A stretch of 64,000 nt of DNA from Turnera subulata (lineage: Eukaryota; Streptophyta; Magnoliopsida; Malpighiales; Passifloraceae). The notes below the pieces were generated by a model. It ran no database searches and was not told the origin of the DNA. It saw only the letters and a list, made by a program, of their open reading frames with translations. The position numbers and the translations under genes are program-made. Shown here piece by piece: positions 59,801 through 64,000 of this stretch. Position 1 is the first letter of the stretch. Each line of letters opens with the position of its first letter. The stretch covers positions 183,259 to 247,258 of the forward strand of contig JAKUCV010007286.1 in NCBI GenBank assembly GCA_028386065.3, read 5' to 3'.

Positions 59801-60369
59801 TCCAATTTCCCATTTTACAGATTCCTCTTGATAGTATTTTGACACAGCTACATGTAAATATACAGGGGAATGATGTCCCCAGACTCTTTTGATGGTCATC
59901 TTTTATGAATGAAAGCCTGCGCGGCATAATCTCTACTCAATAAAAAAAGATAATGTCCAAGGAAGAATGTTCCCTCGCTATGTCTAAAAGTACTCTTAAC
60001 TTCTGCTACTTCTCAGTCTGATCAAAAGAAATAGATAATGCAATGAATCTATACAAGCAGTTGAAATGCTGTAAGTTTGTAACAAGGATTTCAAATGGGC
60101 GTACAATTTCATTTAATATTTACATTAAAAAACGGCCAAAAACATAAAAAATACAATCAAACAGACCATATGCAAGGCAAACATCTTTACCCTCAAGTGC
60201 TGTCAAAAAAAAAAAATCTTTACCCTCAAGTTAGCATCCAGCATCAATAACCCGTCAAGGCACCATGGATGCCAAATATATGCATACCCACAACCATATT
60301 ACTTCACACTAAAAAAAACACAGCATTACTAGCTAATTATACATATGTTTTCTAGTATATATAGTATAT

Positions 60370-61695
60370 TTAATTAGCCTGCGAGGGGTTGAGAATCTGA
60401 CCAATGAAAAGCACAACTCCAGTCATGTCTTCTCTAATCAGGAACAGAAATGGGTGGTCAGCAACAAAATCTATCCCACGGTCAAGATCTGCACTCATCA
60501 ATAGTATAACACCAGCTGAAACAGCAGCAGCTTCTGTGCCTTCTTCATTAACTTCAATGAAGGACTTGTGGTGCACGCTAGAAACTTGCAGGTTCCGGCT
60601 CAAAGAAGAATCCACCATCTCTGTCAGATCTCCTTCACCAGAGAAAGGCAGCACCAATCCTAATTCTTGCAGAGCTTTTGAAGCCTCAAAACCAAAAGAA
60701 ACCTTAAACTTTGGAATCTTAAATTGACCCACTTTCACTTGCCGCCGTGGAAGGTAGGTATCTATGAACCCTGATTGAGAAGAACCCACCTTTTCCACCA
60801 AAGCTGGCAGTCCATCCCTTGCATCGGGAAGGAACAAATACATGGAGAACTGGCGTTTATCGTTTCTTTTCCAGTTGATACTAAAGAATCGACGTTTATC
60901 TTGACGTCCTTGCTTATAAGGAAGCCTTAGAACCTTGAAACCATCAAACGCAGAGACAAACTGCTTCTCCTCGCTAGTCATAAAAGGAACAGCAACTGAG
61001 CTCCCATTCAAAAGATAAAAGTCATCATCTCTTGTAGTTTTGACATCAAATTGCTCATTCCAAGCTCCTTTGAAATACAGAGCATTTGCAAGGATGAGCC
61101 TTGTCGTGGCATCTACTGATCCGGAGGGAAGAACTTCCTTGATTAAGCCATTGGTTTCCTTTGCAGCCCAGGAATTTACTTCGTTAGCCGCTTCAACAGC
61201 CTTTATCACCATCATAATTAAGCCAAATATATCAGGATTAATTCACTCCGAAAAGCTCCTAATGGGTATATTTCGAAAAAAGGAAAAAAAAAAAGAACCC
61301 ACCTTTGTTTGAAAATCAACATGGTTAGTTGCAGCCTTGTACGAGTTGCTCGCTACCTGTTTGAAACTACGCTTCAAAGAGAGGGACTTGTCAACCCAGA
61401 CGCCATTGGCGACAGCCAGTCGCGGCCCGCCACTGGCGCTGCCGTCGGCGAAACCCACCTTGACGAGCTCCGAGTAGAAGGAGGTGAGGTGGCGGGTGGA
61501 CTTGGACTTGAGGAAGGAGAGCAATTGGTCGTGCGTGGCACCCTTTGACCCGGCGGCGATCAGGCTGAGCACCACCTGGATGGACACCGGCGAGAAGACC
61601 AAGTTGGAGTTGTTGGATTCGGTTAATAGTACGTGCTTGGCGAGGGTTAAAGCGACGTCGGTTTGAGCTCTCCGGGTTGATGCTTGTAGGTCCAT
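60370..61695 (-). CDS. Serpin B (Serpin-ZX type), predicted P1 Met
   Basis: Tandem duplicate of serpin A with the same structure: exons 61695-61303 and 61200-60370, 407 residues, intact hinge '[13 protein letters not shown]'. I count about 19 amino-acid differences from serpin A. Four are in the reactive loop, which reads '[11 protein letters not shown]' here against '[11 protein letters not shown]', so predicted P1 is Met (codon 60496-60498). A Met or Leu P1 generally suits chymotrypsin- or elastase-like or other proteases, whereas Lys suits trypsin-like or metacaspase-type enzymes. The same s2B-s3B insertion is present. A longer upstream in-frame extension exists, but the MDLQAST start matches serpin A and the third serpin. 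Confidence 0.93.
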
Positions 61696-62786
61696 TATCG
61701 GTGTGGAGTTTTGGGTTTGTTTCGGTGAGTAAGATTGCAGAGAGAAATGGTTGTTGGGTTTCAGCTGTGATACTTTACTGAGAGGGAGGGAATTGTAGCG
61801 GGAAGGAAGTGGAGCCCTATATTTATATATTTGAAAAGTCAATAAATCAACAAACGTTATTTTTTAATGGCGGGAGAGGAACACGTGTGTTTGAACTACT
61901 TGATTTTGTAATAATTAAATTGGCACTTACTATTTGGCAACTTTTGCTAAAGTTTTGGGAACCGATTCCACCGTGCGTCGATGTAACGCTGCTAGGTATG
62001 GCACTGTCGAGATGAAGATAACATAAAAGATTGTAGACATGTAAAGTCTCTTTTGTTTTTAAAATCCGATAAAAACATGCATAGTTAGTTTCTACTAAAA
62101 CATGAAATACTCCAAACTTCTACTGATCTGTGTAGAGGCCAAATGGCGAGATATTGTTGTATTCTAACCAACCTTCTTAACTAACATGTTTCTAGAGATT
62201 TACTCATTGTATATTTACGTGTTTCTTGGTTTTATTAGTGCATTGACTTTATTTTTTTCATAAAAAAGGTAAGAGATTGATCATCTCTACTTAACATCTT
62301 TAACTACAAATTCGAGAATCAAATAAAGTTGGGTAGATAAAATTCATAATAAATAATGCTACTTTGTAAGTGAAGACATCAATTTATATTCTTTCACATC
62401 AGTAAATATTATAATGATATTTTCAGTAAGCACTTCCAATTACGGACCTTTGAATCAATTCCGCGGAAATCTCTAGTAAAGTGGTTGACAAGTGCCAATT
62501 TCCTATTGCGACATACTACTCAATTAAACTTGGCTCAACTGCTCAAGTACACGTGTTCGTCTTCCTTCCTAAAAGACAAAATAAAACCCAAAAATCAAAT
62601 AAAAACCCCTTGTCGGTTTCTTGTTTACTTTTCAAAATACGCGCTTCACTTTCCTCTTTGCATTTCCTCTCAAAAAAATACTTATTAAATAGCAATCACC
62701 AAAACCAACCAACCTCTTCTCCTCTCCACTGCAGATCTTACTACTAACTAGAAGGAACTGAACACAAACCCAAACAAACGACAACA
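61696..62786. promoter_or_regulatory. Shared upstream region of divergent serpins B and C
   Basis: Serpin B (minus) and the third serpin (plus) start 1,091 bp apart and head-to-head, so this holds both promoters. On the B side a TATA-like TATATAAATA lies at 61820-61829 (minus). On the C side no clear TATA is seen; 'ccactgcagatc' and A/C-rich leader sequence precede the ATG at 62787. Nothing else is recognised. Confidence 0.5.
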
Positions 62787-63176
62787 ATGGACCTACGCGA
62801 ATCGATCCGTGTCCAAACCGACGTCGCTTTCTCGCTAGGGAAGCACGTGCTCTCAACGGAGTCCAACAGGGCCAACTTGGTCTTCTCGCCTGTGTCGATC
62901 CAGGTGGTGCTCGGCCTGATCGCCGCCGGGTCGAAGGGTGCCACGCGGGACCAGTTGCTGTCCTTCCTCAAGTCCAAGTCCAGCGAACAGCTCGGCTCCT
63001 TCTTCTCTGAGCTCGTCTCGGTGGTTTTCGCCGACGGTAGCGCCAGCGGCGGGCCGCGCTTGGCGATGGCTAATGGGGTTTGGGTTGACACGTCCCTCTC
63101 TTTGAAGCCTAGTTTCAAACAGGTGGTGGACAGCTCTTACAAGGCTGCCACTGTTGCTGTTGATTTCCAAACCAAG
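62787..63176 (+). CDS. Serpin C (Serpin-ZX type), exon 1 only in window
   Basis: Exon 1 encodes 130 residues from 'MDLRESIRVQTDVAFSLGKH' to 'AVDFQTK' and ends at a GT donor (63177), the same intron position as in serpins A and B. It includes '[20 protein letters not shown]' and 'RLAMANGVWVDTSLSLKPSF'. It is more diverged from A and B than they are from each other. Exon 2, with the reactive loop, lies past the window; the intron is at least 824 bp, much longer than the ~90-100 bp intron of A and B. It is probably the older member of the cluster. Confidence 0.9.
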
Positions 63177-64000
63177 GTGCGTTTTTCCCCCCCTTTTTAC
63201 GCGTATACGTTAGGGTTTTGAAGTTAAATACATGGGTTTATGCTGTGCAGATTTCTAATTTGTTGGTACACTTAGATCTTGTGTGTTTGTTGTTGTTTTT
63301 AACATACACAGTTGCACTAGCTGGTAATAGGTTGCATGATCCCATCTGATAGCTTTTAAATGTTTTGGGGAAAATGATCCTAATGGTTATTGTTGCAGTA
63401 CTACCTCAGGGTTGACCTTTGTTTTTCTTATCCAATAAAAAGGGCTGACCTTCGGTTTTGTTCATTTTGGAGGATGGTTGTCAAAGAACTCCACTTTACA
63501 TCTCTTGCTCATGTGTTTGTCCATTTTTGGCTTCGTATTATGAGCATGACTGCACTAGGAAAGTGCTTCGCTATTTTTTAATTGATCATTCTCAATACAA
63601 TACCTGCTTTGTATATCACCGGCAATGCTGATTGAAGGGAAGGCAGGAGACAGATTTTCTTCCCTGCTTGGATTTTCTCATGTGGGTGGCTGGTTACCCT
63701 GATATTGCCATTCCTTAGTGCCCGACCAATGAATTTTTTTCTCTCTTTTTTGCTCTTTCTGGTTTGGTACTGTTAAACTCTGAGCCTTATTTTCGCGTTC
63801 AGTTCAACTAAATAAACGGGGGATAGACTATTATCCATTGTGGTCGCCCTTTGATACTGTGGAACCTCTTTGCTTGTGAAATACTAAGTTACAGAATTTG
63901 AAGTCCTAATTCCATAATGGCAAGGTTTTCAATTCTCTATTTCTTACGTGTGCCCCATTTTGTTACTGATGCTTTCATAGAATGTATCTGTGGATTATAA
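63177..64000 (+). other. Intron of serpin C, running off the window
   Basis: No counterpart of serpin exon 2 ('AVEAANEV...') is found before the window ends. The sequence is T-rich, as plant introns are. The small open frame at 63390-63581 is not recognised. Confidence 0.6.

Larger units (their letters stand above)
57180..62110. repeat. Second copy of a tandem NASP-serpin unit
   Basis: 57180-62110 repeats the order and most of the sequence of about 52900-57135: NASP-like segments, spacer, a minus-strand serpin, its promoter and the DNA beyond it ('ggcgggagaggaacacgtgtg' at about 56899 and 61869). The second unit is longer because its spacer holds a different LINE insertion. The tRNA-Phe is outside the repeat. 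Confidence 0.88.

Noticed and set aside
1..64000. CRISPR array, bacterial operons or organelle DNA insert
   Set aside because: No regularly spaced repeats with unique spacers, no bacterial gene layout, and no stretch recognised as chloroplast or mitochondrial genes.

Overview
This is plant nuclear DNA, most likely from a eudicot. The genes have GT-AG introns and AT-rich intergenic space. A cytosolic-type tRNA-Phe, a chloroplast-targeted protease, a UDP-glycosyltransferase, an NPF transporter and Serpin-ZX-type serpins are all plant genes. The chromovirus (Tekay/Del-like) and TNT1-like retroelements fit as well. The species cannot be named from the sequence.

Layout. 1-661 is the tail of a Gypsy LTR. 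662-5580 is AT-rich intergenic DNA with one Mutator-type MITE (2822-3070). 5999-8115 is an intact six-exon thylakoidal processing peptidase (signal peptidase I) gene. 9042-20490 is transposon rubble: a plus-strand ORF1-only LINE between 289-bp direct repeats, an older minus-strand LINE, a Copia element nested inside it (12509-17540), and a broken NIN-like-protein fragment. 20500-22060 carries a copy of the promoter and start of the later TIN1-like gene fused to exons 5-6 and the 3' flank of the peptidase gene. 23184-24626 is an intronless UGT71-like glycosyltransferase. 25892-27361 is a TIN1-like ER protein in three exons. 28614-32054 (minus) is an NRT1/PTR (NPF4-like) transporter. 33524-46974 is a non-autonomous CACTA-type element split by a 12-kb Gypsy chromovirus (34200-46183). 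That Gypsy copy holds a hAT-type MITE, and its 3' LTR was invaded by a same-family solo LTR in the opposite orientation and then partly duplicated in tandem. 46975-52780 is mostly empty apart from an 81-bp (AT)n tract and a short LINE insertion with a 16-bp target duplication. The right end has a tRNA-Phe, then two tandem copies of a unit made of a NASP-like gene remnant plus a minus-strand serpin gene (52.9-57.1 kb and 57.2-62.1 kb). The start of a third serpin follows on the plus strand and runs off the window.

Main story. Two tandem duplications shaped the genic DNA. One ran from intron 4 of the peptidase gene to exon 1 of the TIN1-like gene. It left a promoter copy upstream of a truncated, frameshifted peptidase fragment. 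The other gave two nearly identical serpin genes whose few differences are concentrated in the reactive-centre loop, where the predicted P1 residue is Lys in one and Met in the other. The retroelements are dead; several of their internal stops fit single C-to-T or G-to-A changes, as expected for methylated, silenced DNA. No operon-like organisation is present; each gene is separate. I found no clearly new molecular system. The serpin pair, the chimeric duplication and the MITE with a tRNA-like core are the best leads.
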